Source: Negativicoccus succinicivorans (GTDB lineage Bacteria; Bacillota; Negativicutes; Veillonellales; Negativicoccaceae). From it: a stretch of DNA of 64,000 nucleotides. The position numbers and the translations under genes are program-made. Positions 15,809-24,992 of this stretch are shown piece after piece. The first letter of the stretch is position 1. Every line of letters starts with the position of its first letter. The DNA lies in NCBI RefSeq assembly GCF_014207605.1, contig NZ_JACHHI010000002.1, positions 15,005 to 79,004 of the forward strand, in the 5' to 3' direction. The notes under the pieces were generated by a model. It was not told the origin of the DNA, did not search any database, and worked only from the letters and a program-made list of their open reading frames with translations.

Positions 15809-16930
15809 ATGCGTATTGGTGTAGCAAAAGAAATCAAAAATAACGAATTTCGTGTAGGTCTTACCCCGGCCGGCGCGCACGCGTTAGTAGAAGCGGGACA
15901 TGAAGTATTCGTCGAAAAAGGAGCCGGTCTCGGTTCGTTCATTGAAGACAGCGAATACGAAGCGGTCGGCGCTAAAATCGTCGCGGATAAAAAGAAACTG
16001 TTCGACGATTCCGAAATGATTATTAAAGTAAAAGAACCGATCGCGGAAGAATACGATCTCTTCCACGAAGGTCAGATCTTGTACACGTACCTGCACTTGG
16101 CGGCGGAACCGGCATTGACCGAAGCGCTGTTGAAACATAAAGTCATCAGCATCGCGTATGAAACGGTTCTCGGTCGTGACGGTCGCAGCTTGCCGCTCTT
16201 GCAGCCGATGAGTGAAGTCGCGGGTCGTATGTCGATCCAGGTAGCGGCTCATTTCCTCGAAAAAATCAACGGCGGCAAAGGTAAATTAATGGGCGGCGTT
16301 GCCGGCGTACAACCGGCCAAAGTCACCATCGTCGGTGGCGGCACGGTAGGTACGAACGCGGCGAAAATGGCGGTCGGCATGGGCGCGATCGTCACCGTTA
16401 TTGATAACAACCTCGACCGTTTGCGTCAGTTGGATGACATCTTCGGCGCTCGCGTACATACGCTCGCGTCGAACCCGCTCAACATTGCGCAGTCCGTTAA
16501 AGAAGCGGACGTCGTTATCGGTTCGGTATTGATTCCGGGTGCGAAAACACCGCAGCTCATCACCACTGAAATGGTCAAAGAAATGAGCCCGGGTTCGGTC
16601 ATCGTCGACGTGGCGATCGACCAGGGCGGCGCGGTTCAATCGGTTGACGGCCCGACCACGCACGATGATCCGGTCCGCATGAAATTCGGCGTGGTTCACT
16701 ACTCGGTTGCAAACATGCCGGGCGCGGTAGCCAACACCTCAACCTACGCGTTGACGAACGCGACGCTGCCGTATGCGATCGCGATTGCCAACAAAGGTTG
16801 GAAACAGGCGCTCAAAGACGACAAGGGTCTGGCGAACGGTTTGAACACGTTGGACGGATACGTTACGTTCAAAGGCGTAGCGGAAGCGCTCAACAAAGAA
16901 TGCAAAGACGTCAACGATCTTTTGAAATAA
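15809..16930 (+). CDS. ald: alanine dehydrogenase
   Basis: 373 residues from the ATG after AGGAGG; upstream in-frame codons are in the promoter. [20 protein letters not shown] is the family N-terminus, catalytic Lys75 (IIKVKEP) and His96 (TYLHLA) are in place, and [18 protein letters not shown] is the NAD-binding loop. It converts L-alanine to pyruvate and ammonia with NAD+. The nearby AGCS symporters would supply alanine. It has its own strong promoter and terminator, consistent with high, regulated expression. Confidence 0.96.
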   Translation: MRIGVAKEIKNNEFRVGLTPAGAHALVEAGHEVFVEKGAGLGSFIEDSEYEAVGAKIVADKKKLFDDSEMIIKVKEPIAEEYDLFHEGQILYTYLHLAAEPALTEALLKHKVISIAYETVLGRDGRSLPLLQPMSEVAGRMSIQVAAHFLEKINGGKGKLMGGVAGVQPAKVTIVGGGTVGTNAAKMAVGMGAIVTVIDNNLDRLRQLDDIFGARVHTLASNPLNIAQSVKEADVVIGSVLIPGAKTPQLITTEMVKEMSPGSVIVDVAIDQGGAVQSVDGPTTHDDPVRMKFGVVHYSVANMPGAVANTSTYALTNATLPYAIAIANKGWKQALKDDKGLANGLNTLDGYVTFKGVAEALNKECKDVNDLLK

Positions 16931-16939
16931 AAAGCGCAT

Positions 16940-16972
16940 AAAAAATCCCCTTGCATAAGGGGATTTTTTTTA
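16940..16972 (+). terminator. terminator of ald
   Basis: AAATCCCCTT-GCAT-AAGGGGATTT stem with a following T run. Confidence 0.9.
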
Positions 16973-16980
16973 CTTCCATT

Positions 16981-17009
16981 TTGTGAAATCGGACACAGAC
17001 GGTTATAAT
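16981..17009 (+). promoter_or_regulatory. sigma-70 promoter of pncB
   Basis: TTGTGA (16981-16986), 17-base spacer, TATAAT (17004-17009), 22 bases before the ATG, just downstream of the ald terminator. Confidence 0.75.
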
Positions 17010-17031
17010 AAGTGAAACATCTGGAGGGGAT

Positions 17032-18480
17032 ATGATGAATACAGGCTTGGTCACTGATTTTTATCAATTGACAATGGCGCAGGGACTTTGGCGCATCGGC
17101 GCGCATGATGTGCCCTGCGTATTTGATCGCACGTATCGCAACAATCCGTTTGGTGGCGGGTACACCGTCGTCGCGGGTCTGGAACACCTGGTCGATTTCA
17201 TTCAAAATTTCCGGTACGGCGAAAGCGAAATCGCGTACTTACGTTCGTTACATACCTTTGACGAAGGCTTTTTACAATGGCTCGCCGATTTTCGCTTTAC
17301 GGGAGACATTTACGCGATGACCGAAGGCACGATCGCGTTCCCCGGCGAAGTGCTGCTGCGAATGGAAGCCCCGAAAGCGCAAGCGCTGTTGATCGAAACG
17401 GGTCTGACGATGATCATGAATCACGAATCATTGATCGCGACCAAAGCGCGCCGCGTGCGTTCGGTAGCGGGCGATGACTTCTTGATGGAATTCGGCTTGC
17501 GGCGGGCGCAGGGCGAATCCGCCGGACATTATGGCGCGCGCGCGTCCATTGTCGGCGGCTTCAACGCGACGAGTAACGTCGAAGCGGCGCGACGTTTCGG
17601 TTTGTTGGCAGTCGGTACGATGGCGCACAGCTGGATCATGAGCTTTCCCGACGAACTTACCGCGTTTCGCGAGTACGCGCGGCAGTACGATAACGCGACG
17701 CTGCTCGCCGATACGTACAACACGCTCGAGTCGGGCGTTCCGAATGCTATCACTGTTTTTAAAGAATTGCAGGAAGCCAACCGCTTACCGGAAAAATACG
17801 GTATCCGTCTGGACAGCGGCGACATCGCCTACCTCTCTCGCAAGGCGCGTGAAATGCTCGATGCGGCGGGATTTACCACGGCCGGTATTACGGCATCGAA
17901 CGACATTGATGAACACACCGTGCTGAGTTTGAAACAGCAGGGAGCGGCGATCAACTCTTGGGGCATCGGCACCAAGATTATTACCGCGGACGGCACCTCG
18001 GCGTTGGGCGGCATTTATAAATTGGCGGGACAGGAAGAAAACGGCGTATTGATTCCGAAGATGAAATTCTCGGATCAGCCGGAAAAAATGACAGATCCGG
18101 GGCGCAAGGAAGTGTTCCGCATTTCTCATCGCGACAGCGGGAAATTGATCACCGACGTGTTGACGCTGGCGGATGAAGACATTTCCCCGGCGGAGGACTA
18201 CGAACTGATCACGTACGAATATCCGTGGCGGCGCAAAAAATTGGCGGCGAATTCGTTTGACGTGCGTCGCATGCTGGAGCCGATCATGCAAGGCGGCGAA
18301 CTCGTGTACGAACTGCCGAGCCTTGATGCGATCAAGACGTATGCCGACGCGCAATTCAAGCAACTTTGGCCGGAATATACGCGCTTGGACAGCCCCGAGA
18401 TACTTGAAATTAACCGTTCACCGAAATTGCAGCAATTGAAAGAGAAATTGATTCACGAACAGGTCGACAGCCTACACTGA
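17032..18480 (+). CDS. pncB: nicotinate phosphoribosyltransferase
   Basis: 482 residues. MNTGLVTDFYQLTMAQG is the typical start of Firmicute nicotinate phosphoribosyltransferase, with GFNATSNVEAARRFGL and GTMAHSWIMSF carrying family motifs, and IRLDSGDIAYLSRKAR and GIGTKI in the PRPP-binding barrel. It joins nicotinate and PRPP to form nicotinate mononucleotide, the first step of the NAD salvage pathway. GGAGGGG precedes tandem ATG codons; either could be used. Single gene with its own promoter and terminator. The isochorismatase-like protein at 9.3 kb could supply nicotinate. Confidence 0.94.
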   Translation: MMNTGLVTDFYQLTMAQGLWRIGAHDVPCVFDRTYRNNPFGGGYTVVAGLEHLVDFIQNFRYGESEIAYLRSLHTFDEGFLQWLADFRFTGDIYAMTEGTIAFPGEVLLRMEAPKAQALLIETGLTMIMNHESLIATKARRVRSVAGDDFLMEFGLRRAQGESAGHYGARASIVGGFNATSNVEAARRFGLLAVGTMAHSWIMSFPDELTAFREYARQYDNATLLADTYNTLESGVPNAITVFKELQEANRLPEKYGIRLDSGDIAYLSRKAREMLDAAGFTTAGITASNDIDEHTVLSLKQQGAAINSWGIGTKIITADGTSALGGIYKLAGQEENGVLIPKMKFSDQPEKMTDPGRKEVFRISHRDSGKLITDVLTLADEDISPAEDYELITYEYPWRRKKLAANSFDVRRMLEPIMQGGELVYELPSLDAIKTYADAQFKQLWPEYTRLDSPEILEINRSPKLQQLKEKLIHEQVDSLH

Positions 18481-18514
18481 AAAAAGCGTTGCCGCGCGGC
18501 AACGCTTTTTTCGT
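18481..18514 (+). terminator. terminator of pncB
   Basis: AAAAAAGCGTTGCCGC-GCGGCAACGCTTTTTT, an almost perfect 16-bp stem with a T run, immediately after the stop codon. Confidence 0.92.
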
Positions 18515-18655
18515 TCGCGAAATCTTAAAATTCTGTATGATGAAGACAAAATAATAGACCTTTGACATAATGGGCATGCAAATATGGATCTTTATTGTAC
18601 AAATAATAACTCCTGCTATGTTAATCATGGCATTGTATGAATGGAGGAGAAAATA

Positions 18656-18862
18656 ATGAAGCTTGATGATGTGATGGGCTTGGGTGAAGCCGCCGAACGT
18701 TGGAATATGGCGCGTATCACGTTAAAAAAAGCCTGCGCAGGACAAAACGGAAACGCGCCGCGCTTTATTGTGGGAGAAGAGTGTAAAAAATCGGGCGGAA
18801 TATGGCTTGTTACGCGCGCCGGTATGGAACGTTTATACGGAGAAGAGGAAAACTCGCTTTGA
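18656..18862 (+). CDS. small helix-turn-helix protein
   Basis: 68 residues from the ATG at 18656, spaced 8 bases after GGAGG. MGLGEAAERWNMARITLKKAC looks like a MerR/excisionase-type winged helix-turn-helix, and GGIWLVTRAGMERLYGE like the wing and C-terminal helix seen in small Firmicute HTH proteins. It probably binds DNA; a target is unknown. It stands alone between the pncB terminator and a long hairpin. Codon use matches its neighbours, so recent transfer is not indicated. Confidence 0.7.
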   Translation: MKLDDVMGLGEAAERWNMARITLKKACAGQNGNAPRFIVGEECKKSGGIWLVTRAGMERLYGEEENSL

Positions 18863-18868
18863 AAGGCT

Positions 18869-18918
18869 GAGTATTAATAAAAAGAGTTGGAAAACACCGG
18901 CTCTTTTTATTAATACTC
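18869..18918 (+). terminator. 18-bp perfect inverted repeat after the HTH gene
   Basis: Arms at 18869-18886 (GAGTATTAATAAAAAGAG) and 18901-18918 are exact complements around a 14-base loop. The stem contains the T-rich stretch itself, so as a terminator it would be atypical; it could also be a DNA-level binding site or the source of a stable RNA hairpin. Confidence 0.6.
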
Positions 18919-19032
18919 GTATTGAAATAATCTCCCCAAATTTTTCCCGAGCGATATTTTCTCATGGAAAGCGCCTGTTTGTGGGGTTCTTTATGATCTT
19001 TATTGTATAATGAAAGGAAAAGGAGGCAATGC

Positions 19033-19962
19033 ATGGCAAAGCATTTGACATATCTTACCGCGGCATTACTCGCGGCCTTGGCGGTCACGACAAACGTGAG
19101 TTACGCGGCGGCGCCTGTCGTCGCGAGTGAACCCGCGGCGCTTACGACCGCGACCGAAAACGCGCCGGCGCAGACCGTCTGGCAGGCCGCTTGGCAGGCG
19201 CAGCGACCGCAAGTCGTAACGCGCAAGCAGGAAATGAAAAAAACCTATTTTCAATCGACTTGGCGGGGACCCGACGCAGGTAAAGAATTGGCTCGCGCGC
19301 TGGCGGAATATGCCGATAGCGGCTTGTTGCCGCCGCAGCAATATATGACGACGGCGCAACGCGAAACATTTTTGCAAAATGCCGATGTATTTCAAGCCGC
19401 ATTTGTCGACGGCAACGTGGCGGATGTACTTATGATGCGCATGACGACTGCGGAGTTTCAGCGGGCGTTGGGGAAACGGTCTGCGCAGGCTTTGCGCGAC
19501 GGCTTGGGACCGGCGCCGAGCGCAGCCGCGAAGCAGGTGCTCGCGACGCTTATGCCAAGTCGCGCCGACGTGCAAAAACAACTGGATCGCGCGGTGCGAC
19601 GCCTCGATGAACGGTTGACGGAGGACATTTTTGTCGCCAGGCTCATGCAGGTCCGAGCCGAAGGAAAAATATTGCAAATGCGCGCCGATTTCGCGCCGAT
19701 TATGGATGTAAAAATCACGGCGTATACGCCGTTGACGCGCCGTTTGGCAAACGGTCAGCCGTATTGGGAGCAAAGCGCACGCTACCGTGAGCGGGTGATC
19801 ACGAAACCGGGCGAGCCGCCGATGGAAGCGGTCGTGACATGTATTGTGCAACTGTTTCCGCGAGAAGACGGCTGGGATATCGCGTATACGCTCATTGATG
19901 GCGACAGTAAGGAAAAATCAACGCAAACAAGTAAACGGATCGGTGTGCTTTTAATTTTTTGA
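19033..19962 (+). CDS. exported protein of unknown function, member 1 of 3
   Basis: 309 residues from the ATG at 19033 after AAGGAGGCA; a TATAAT lies at 19005-19010. A signal peptide (hydrophobic about 9-22, cleavage near SYA-AAP) is followed by a largely helical Ala/Arg-rich domain, then a beta-rich C-terminal part (VVTCIVQLFPREDGWDIAYTL then IDGDSKE). I do not recognise a family. The general layout (signal peptide, helical middle, final beta segment near a short Asp-rich motif) recurs in the next two genes, which suggests a diverged gene set acting in the periplasm. Confidence 0.65.
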   Translation: MAKHLTYLTAALLAALAVTTNVSYAAAPVVASEPAALTTATENAPAQTVWQAAWQAQRPQVVTRKQEMKKTYFQSTWRGPDAGKELARALAEYADSGLLPPQQYMTTAQRETFLQNADVFQAAFVDGNVADVLMMRMTTAEFQRALGKRSAQALRDGLGPAPSAAAKQVLATLMPSRADVQKQLDRAVRRLDERLTEDIFVARLMQVRAEGKILQMRADFAPIMDVKITAYTPLTRRLANGQPYWEQSARYRERVITKPGEPPMEAVVTCIVQLFPREDGWDIAYTLIDGDSKEKSTQTSKRIGVLLIF

Positions 19963-19985
19963 CGTTCTCGTTGTATGCATTATAT

Positions 19986-20014
19986 TTGCGACGTGAAAAG
20001 CGATAGAGTATGAT
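19986..20014 (+). promoter_or_regulatory. promoter of the second exported protein gene
   Basis: TTGCGA (19986-19991), 17-base spacer, TATGAT (20009-20014), 91 bases before the start codon at 20106. Confidence 0.5.
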
Positions 20015-20105
20015 GAAAGCGCTAAAAGACGGATAGTATGCAGGGGTTGATTATCCTGCAAAACGAAATTAAATTAAAACGGATCGCGATAAAGGAGGAG
20101 CGGGC

Positions 20106-20894
20106 ATGCATCGGATATTGTGGAGCGTGAGCTTGACGCTGGCGCTGTTGGGCAACGGTTGCGCGCAGGCGGCGTTGCCGAAGGACGCGCCGGCGCCGGT
20201 GAAAACGCATGCCGTGACGGACGGCTATTGGGGTAAGCAACTGTGGCAAAGCGACGTATTGAAAACGGCGTACGCGTCGGCGCTTTCATCCGCCGCCGCG
20301 GCCAGTGGAGAAATAGGCCAGGACGAAGTTACGCCGCGCATCGTCAAGGCGGTAATGGATTCGCTGATGTGGACGCAGTGGCAGGCGGAGGATCATCGCG
20401 GCGTGCATGTGGCGTATGTGGTGACGGCGCAGGTGCCGTTGGATCTCATGGCGCGGAGCCAAGCCGCGAAAGGAAATCGCGCGGCCGAGTTTTGGGCCAC
20501 CGCGTTTAAAAATACCGACGCGCGGGAGTTGCCGGAATATCTCTTGACGCAACCGCGCACGAAAGAAGAGGTGCAGGCGCAAATGGATCAGGCGAAGGCT
20601 TCGCTTATCGCGGAAAACGCCGAGGCGTCGGAGCTCGTGCCGACATTGACACTGCGTTCGTACCAGCCGCTGATTCGTTATCGTGACGGGCAGGGCGGCG
20701 TTTACTACGGACAACATATGCGCCTTGTTATCGATACGGGGGGAGTCGTTTGGCCGATCGCCGTATTTTCCGATGTTCGCAAGACGGCGGACAATATTCA
20801 GTGCACGTGGCTGATTACGGCGGATACGGAGTACGCGTATTTCGCGCGAATTTGGAACCGATATGTGGGAATAGGAGGCGATCGCGATGCGTAA
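20106..20894 (+). CDS. exported protein of unknown function, member 2 of 3
   Basis: 262 residues; AAAGGAGGAG lies upstream of the ATG. The signal peptide spans about 1-22 (LTLALLGNGCAQA-ALP). The Cys at about 19 does not fit a good lipobox, so signal peptidase I cleavage is more likely. A helical middle is followed by a beta-rich C-terminus ending WLITADTEYAYFARIWNRYV. That segment resembles the last residues of the next protein (LLVSDTDREYFARYL), so these two look paralogous. The stop overlaps the next start by 8 bases. Function unknown. Confidence 0.65.
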   Translation: MHRILWSVSLTLALLGNGCAQAALPKDAPAPVKTHAVTDGYWGKQLWQSDVLKTAYASALSSAAAASGEIGQDEVTPRIVKAVMDSLMWTQWQAEDHRGVHVAYVVTAQVPLDLMARSQAAKGNRAAEFWATAFKNTDARELPEYLLTQPRTKEEVQAQMDQAKASLIAENAEASELVPTLTLRSYQPLIRYRDGQGGVYYGQHMRLVIDTGGVVWPIAVFSDVRKTADNIQCTWLITADTEYAYFARIWNRYVGIGGDRDA

Positions 20895-21615
20895 AGTGGC
20901 ATGGTTGCTCAGCGGCTTGCTCGCGCTGACGACGGCGGCGTACGCGGCGACGCCCATCGCGGTGCCGCCGATGGGCACACTGCAATGGCCGGATACGATC
21001 ACGGCGGCGTCCCTTGCGGATGGCTTCATGGATTCGCAGAAAGGCTCGGTTGCGCAGGAGCCAATGGCGGCGGTCGATGAAAATTTGACGCCAACGGAGG
21101 GTTGGTTTGTTTACCAGCTGCAGGCGGAGCGGCCGGAAGGATTGGCGACGGCGTGGCTGGTCAGCTTTGCCGTGCCGATGGACGACCCCGCTGAGCTCGA
21201 GCCGTTTTTCCGTTCATCATTGGGCGATGAGGAGCGCGCTGCATTGGCGCATTTTAATGTCATGCTCTACGGCTTGGAAACGAAATTAAATCAGCAAATC
21301 GCCGCGCACTGGGCGAGTATGGTGAAAGACAATCCGCAGTTACGCGGCGCGAACGAAATGCAAAATCAGCCGCCTCTTTATGTGCGTATCCGCGAGATCG
21401 ATTCGCTCGTGCGGGTCACGCAAGCGCATGAAGTGATGTACCGCGTGGGCGCGCGACTGGCGCCGGAGATTGATGGCGGCTGGGTGCTTCCGTACTATGC
21501 GCAGTGTTACATTATTCGCCGCGATGATCAGTTGGCGGGCGTGCTGCTCCTGGTAAGCGATACGGATCGTGAATATTTTGCCCGCTATTTGGCGAAAGCC
21601 GTTCTGACTTTATAG
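20887..21615 (+). CDS. exported protein of unknown function, member 3 of 3
   Basis: 242 residues with a clear signal peptide (MRKVAWLLSGLLALTTAAYA, cleavage before ATP). The mature protein has a WFVYQLQAERPEG beta segment, an amphipathic helical region, and a C-terminal YYAQCYIIRRDDQ-LLVSDTDREYFARYL block like that of the preceding gene. GGAGG lies inside the 3' end of that gene, so the two are translated together. It ends at a bidirectional terminator. Function unknown; a periplasmic location is the only firm inference. Confidence 0.65.
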   Translation: MRKVAWLLSGLLALTTAAYAATPIAVPPMGTLQWPDTITAASLADGFMDSQKGSVAQEPMAAVDENLTPTEGWFVYQLQAERPEGLATAWLVSFAVPMDDPAELEPFFRSSLGDEERAALAHFNVMLYGLETKLNQQIAAHWASMVKDNPQLRGANEMQNQPPLYVRIREIDSLVRVTQAHEVMYRVGARLAPEIDGGWVLPYYAQCYIIRRDDQLAGVLLLVSDTDREYFARYLAKAVLTL

Positions 21616-21637
21616 CTTGCTACATAAAAAAGATAAA

Positions 21638-21667
21638 CAAAAAAGACCGCGTTGCGGTCTTTTTTCA
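21638..21667. terminator. bidirectional terminator
   Basis: AAAAAGACCGC-GTT-GCGGTCTTTTTT between convergent genes; the right side overlaps the last codons of folA. Confidence 0.88.
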
Positions 21668-22156
21668 TGCGTGGCGCACGTAAGTCACGAAACGATGCGC
21701 CAACGGATTTTTGGCATTTACTTCGCCCTCTTCGACACGCGTTTTTTCCCAGACGGTTTCATCTATCACGGGGAAATACGTGTCCGCCTCCGGTTCGCTG
21801 TCCACTTCGGTGATGTGCAGTTGCTCCGCGTACGGGAAAAAGGCGCGATAGATTTCGCCGCCGCCGATGACGAAGTAATCCTCATTTTGCTGCAGCGCTT
21901 GCAGCACCTCAGCGACGCTCGCGAAACATTGGACTTCGGGGTGCGCCGCGGCCCAGTTGCGGTCGCGGGTGAGCACCCAGTGCGCGCGGCCCGGCAGCAT
22001 GCCCGGCAGACTTTCAAAAGTTTTACGACCCATGATGATCGGGTGTCCGGTCGTTATTTTTTGAAAGCGTTTCAAATCATCGCGTAAGTGCCAAAGCAGT
22101 TGATTGTCTTTGCCGATCGCCTGATTTTTCGCGACCGCGACGATGATGTGCAGCAT
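21665..22156 (-). CDS. folA: dihydrofolate reductase
   Basis: 163 residues, normal length. Family motifs are in order: IVAVAKNQAIGKDNQLLWHLRDDLKRF, IMGRKTFESLP and VIGGGEIYRAFFPYAEQLHITEV. It regenerates tetrahydrofolate with NADPH. The ATG overlaps the thyA stop codon (TGATG), as expected for a pathway in which thymidylate synthase makes dihydrofolate. Last gene of a recQ-thyA-folA operon. Confidence 0.96.
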   Translation of the reverse strand: MLHIIVAVAKNQAIGKDNQLLWHLRDDLKRFQKITTGHPIIMGRKTFESLPGMLPGRAHWVLTRDRNWAAAHPEVQCFASVAEVLQALQQNEDYFVIGGGEIYRAFFPYAEQLHITEVDSEPEADTYFPVIDETVWEKTRVEEGEVNAKNPLAHRFVTYVRHA

Positions 22157-22947
22157 CAGACGGACACCTCCATGGCCAATTTGCCGAGATGTTCATAATT
22201 TTCCAAATAAATATCGTCCGGCGTAAATTCATAGAAATTTTGCACGTCGGGATTGAGGACCAGCCGCGGCGCCGCCAGCGCTTGATCCCGGCGCGCGAGT
22301 TGCGCGGTGAGTGCGTCGACATGGTTATCGTAAATATGCGCGTTGTTGATGACATGCGTGAACAAGCCCGGCTGCAAGCCCGCGTGCCGCGCGATTAAGT
22401 GCACGAGCACGGCGTACTGCGTGAGGTTGAACGGCACGCCGAGGCCCATGTCGCCCGACCGCTGCACAAGCATGCAATTCAGGCGGCCGTCAGCGACGTC
22501 CCACATGGTGAGAAACGCGCAGGGGTATAATGCCATCTCCGGCAGATCTTCCACGTTCCAAAGCGACACGACCATGCGGCGGCTCTCCGGATTTTCGCGG
22601 AGCGTTTGCAATAGGGTGTCAACCTGACCGTATTTTTTTAACTGGTAACCGTAGGCTTTACCGATCGTGCCGTCAGGTTGCATCCATTCATCCCAAATGT
22701 GGCAGTTCCAATCCTGCAAAACGCGCACATCGTTTGACTGCTTCTGCCAAATCCAGAGCAGTTCTTTGACGGCGGTTTTGAACGCGACAAACTTTGTCGT
22801 GAGAATCGGAAATTCCCGCGCCAGATCAAATTGCATGATTTGGTGCGGCAATTTATAGGCCGGCATACCGGTGCGGTTGTTGCCGTGCGCGCCGGTTTTC
22901 AAAATGGCTTCGACAATGTTGAGATATTGCTGATCGGCAAGGCTCAT
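22156..22947 (-). CDS. thyA: thymidylate synthase
   Basis: 263 residues. [55 protein letters not shown] and [13 protein letters not shown] are ThyA motifs, and Cys143 is the predicted nucleophile. It methylates dUMP to dTMP using methylene-tetrahydrofolate. The catalytic loop reads YPCAFLTMW rather than the common PPCHxxFQF: the His after the Cys is Ala here. I recall a clostridial-type subgroup with PCA, so this is probably a lineage variant and not damage. The start overlaps the recQ stop by four bases. Confidence 0.94.
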   Translation of the reverse strand: MSLADQQYLNIVEAILKTGAHGNNRTGMPAYKLPHQIMQFDLAREFPILTTKFVAFKTAVKELLWIWQKQSNDVRVLQDWNCHIWDEWMQPDGTIGKAYGYQLKKYGQVDTLLQTLRENPESRRMVVSLWNVEDLPEMALYPCAFLTMWDVADGRLNCMLVQRSGDMGLGVPFNLTQYAVLVHLIARHAGLQPGLFTHVINNAHIYDNHVDALTAQLARRDQALAAPRLVLNPDVQNFYEFTPDDIYLENYEHLGKLAMEVSV

Positions 22948-24758
22948 AGGGATTCCTCCGGATGGTTTTGAATAAGATCGAGAAAGACGGGTGCGTAGTT
23001 AATCAGTTTAAACGGGCCGACGCCGCTGACTTGCGCCATGTCGTTCAGCGTTTGCGGACGCTTTTCGCACATTTCGAGCAGCGTCGCGTCGCTGAAAATG
23101 ACGTAGGGCGGCACGTTGCGTTTTTCGGCCAGCGTTTTGCGCGCCGCGGCGAGACGGGTGAAAAGCGGATCTTTACGCGGCGCGGCGTGCGTTTTCGGCA
23201 GGGCCGTTGCGCCGCGGCGGCGCGGACTTTGCGGGATCGGCATGGTCACCGTCTGCGTGCCGCGCAATACTTCTTCACCGCTTACGGTCAGCGCCAGCAG
23301 CGGATACTTGGCGCCGCGCTTATATAAATAACCGTCGGCGATATACTGCTCGATTTCCCGGCGCAAATCGCGTTCGCTTTCCCCGCTGCGCGCGCCGTAG
23401 TAGCGGCAGTACTCAAATTCGCGAGCGCGATCTTTGGCCTGCAATGCGCCGCGTAAAATGCGAACTACGGTCGCGATGCCGTAGCGCTCTTTGATTTCTT
23501 CGACGGTTTTGAAAACCGTACGCGCGTCGCCCGTCACATCGCAGGTTGCCGTCGGGGTTTCGCATTGACTGCAATGACCGCAAGGCGCGGTGTCGGTCGC
23601 GCCGAAGTGTTGGAGAATCTGCGCGCGCAGGCAGCGGTTCGTCTGGCAATACGCTTCCATTTCCTCCAAGCGATCACGGGCGGCGGTATCGATAACGCCG
23701 GTTTCCTGTTCCGTTTGTTCGATTAAAAATCGTTGCGTACGCACGTCCTGACCGCTGTATAAAAGAATGCATTCCGCCGGCGCGCCGTCACGTCCGGCGC
23801 GGCCCGCTTCCTGATAATACGCTTCAATGCTTTTCGGCAATTGGTAGTGGAGCACGTATCGCACATCGGGTTTATCGATGCCCATGCCGAACGCGTTCGT
23901 CGCTACGATCACGGACGCTTTGTCACGCACGAACGCGTTTTGCGCGCGCGTGCGCACCGTCTCGCTTAAGCCGGCGTGGTAGCGCACGCAGGGCACATTG
24001 GCGCGGGTGAGATCATGGTACACTTCATCGACGGCTTTGCGCGTCGCGCAATAAATAATGCCGGCTTCGCCGCGATGCGCCGCGACATACATGCGCACGT
24101 AATCCTTTTTCTTCGCGCCGCGGACCACGCCGAAATACAAATTGGGTCGGTCAAAACCGGTCACGAAAATCGCGGGCTTTTCCAACTGCAGGAACGTCAT
24201 GATGTCCTGTTGCACCTGCGGCGTCGCCGTGGCCGTGAAGGCGCCGATGACCGGCCGCTCGGGCAACGTTTGCAACGCGGCGGCGATAGTGCGATAGCTC
24301 GGCCGAAAATCATGACCCCACTCGCTGATGCAATGGGCTTCATCGACGACGCACATCGTCACATTGAGTTTACTGAGAAAATTGAGAAATGACGACGAGG
24401 TCAGCCGTTCCGGCGCGATATAGAGCAGCCGATACGCGCCGCGCAAAAGCGCGCGCATGCGTTCCCGATACGTTTCATCATCCAAGCTGGAATTCAAATA
24501 CGTCGCGGGAATTTCGTTGGCGACCAAGGCGTCGACCTGATCCTTCATCAACGCGATTAACGGCGAGATGACAAGCGTCAGCCCGCTTTGTACGAGCGCC
24601 GGCAACTGGTAGCAAAGCGACTTGCCGCCGCCGGTCGGTAAAATCGCGAGCGTGTCGCGTCGCGCGAGGAGCGATTGCACGATGTCGGCCTGCGCCGGAC
24701 GAAATGATGTGAAGCCGAAATAGTGTTGCAGATATTGATGCAAAGTCGTGGTACTCAT
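22944..24758 (-). CDS. recQ: ATP-dependent DNA helicase RecQ
   Basis: About 604 residues from the ATG at 24758 after AAGGAGGAG; an in-frame start at 24791 lies in the promoter. Domains in order: helicase core with [17 protein letters not shown] (Walker A), [20 protein letters not shown] (DEAH) and [10 protein letters not shown]; a RecQ zinc-binding domain with Cys in [13 protein letters not shown] and CGHCSQC; winged helix; and a C-terminal HRDC domain ([12 protein letters not shown] then GVGPFKL). RecQ unwinds 3'-tailed DNA in recombination repair. Its placement ahead of thyA and folA ties DNA repair to dTMP synthesis. Confidence 0.95.
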   Translation of the reverse strand: MSTTTLHQYLQHYFGFTSFRPAQADIVQSLLARRDTLAILPTGGGKSLCYQLPALVQSGLTLVISPLIALMKDQVDALVANEIPATYLNSSLDDETYRERMRALLRGAYRLLYIAPERLTSSSFLNFLSKLNVTMCVVDEAHCISEWGHDFRPSYRTIAAALQTLPERPVIGAFTATATPQVQQDIMTFLQLEKPAIFVTGFDRPNLYFGVVRGAKKKDYVRMYVAAHRGEAGIIYCATRKAVDEVYHDLTRANVPCVRYHAGLSETVRTRAQNAFVRDKASVIVATNAFGMGIDKPDVRYVLHYQLPKSIEAYYQEAGRAGRDGAPAECILLYSGQDVRTQRFLIEQTEQETGVIDTAARDRLEEMEAYCQTNRCLRAQILQHFGATDTAPCGHCSQCETPTATCDVTGDARTVFKTVEEIKERYGIATVVRILRGALQAKDRAREFEYCRYYGARSGESERDLRREIEQYIADGYLYKRGAKYPLLALTVSGEEVLRGTQTVTMPIPQSPRRRGATALPKTHAAPRKDPLFTRLAAARKTLAEKRNVPPYVIFSDATLLEMCEKRPQTLNDMAQVSGVGPFKLINYAPVFLDLIQNHPEESL

Positions 24759-24777
24759 CGCTCCTCCTTTCGGAATT

Positions 24778-24786
24778 ATTATAGCA
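24778..24786 (-). promoter_or_regulatory. extended -10 promoter of recQ-thyA-folA
   Basis: On the minus strand TGC-TATAAT, a perfect extended -10, lies about 20 bases before the recQ start codon. The -35 is weak. Confidence 0.55.
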
Positions 24787-24870
24787 GACAAAAAGTGAAA
24801 TCTTTTTCGCTTTCATTTCCCGTAATAAAAAACACGCCGTAGGCGGCGTTCAAAGAAAAAATCGGGACAG

Positions 24871-24899
24871 AAAAAAAGAGCATGTACATGCTCTTTTTT
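24871..24899. terminator. strong bidirectional hairpin not next to any gene end
   Basis: AAAAAAAGAGCATG-TA-CATGCTCTTTTTT, a perfect palindrome flanked by A and T runs. It lies 112 bases upstream of recQ and 645 bases before the response-regulator gene, so it does not end a recognised gene; it could stop an unannotated leftward transcript from the region to its right. Confidence 0.75.
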
Positions 24900-24954
24900 C
24901 TCCACTTACCTTCTGCCCAAAGTCATAATAACACGGAAAATATAATAATGCAAT

Positions 24955-24992
24955 TATATTTATGTAATAATATATAATATTACATAAATATA
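24955..24992. repeat. 15-bp perfect AT-rich inverted repeat
   Basis: Arms TATATTTATGTAATA (24955-24969) and its exact complement (24978-24992) surround ATATATAA. Too AT-rich for a stable terminator; more like an operator or a DNA-melting site. Confidence 0.65.

Noticed and set aside
20003-20012. Third copy of the ATAGAGTATG motif seen in the fumC-ald inverted repeats
   Set aside because: Only 10 bases match, and here they overlap a normal promoter -10, so chance is a sufficient explanation.
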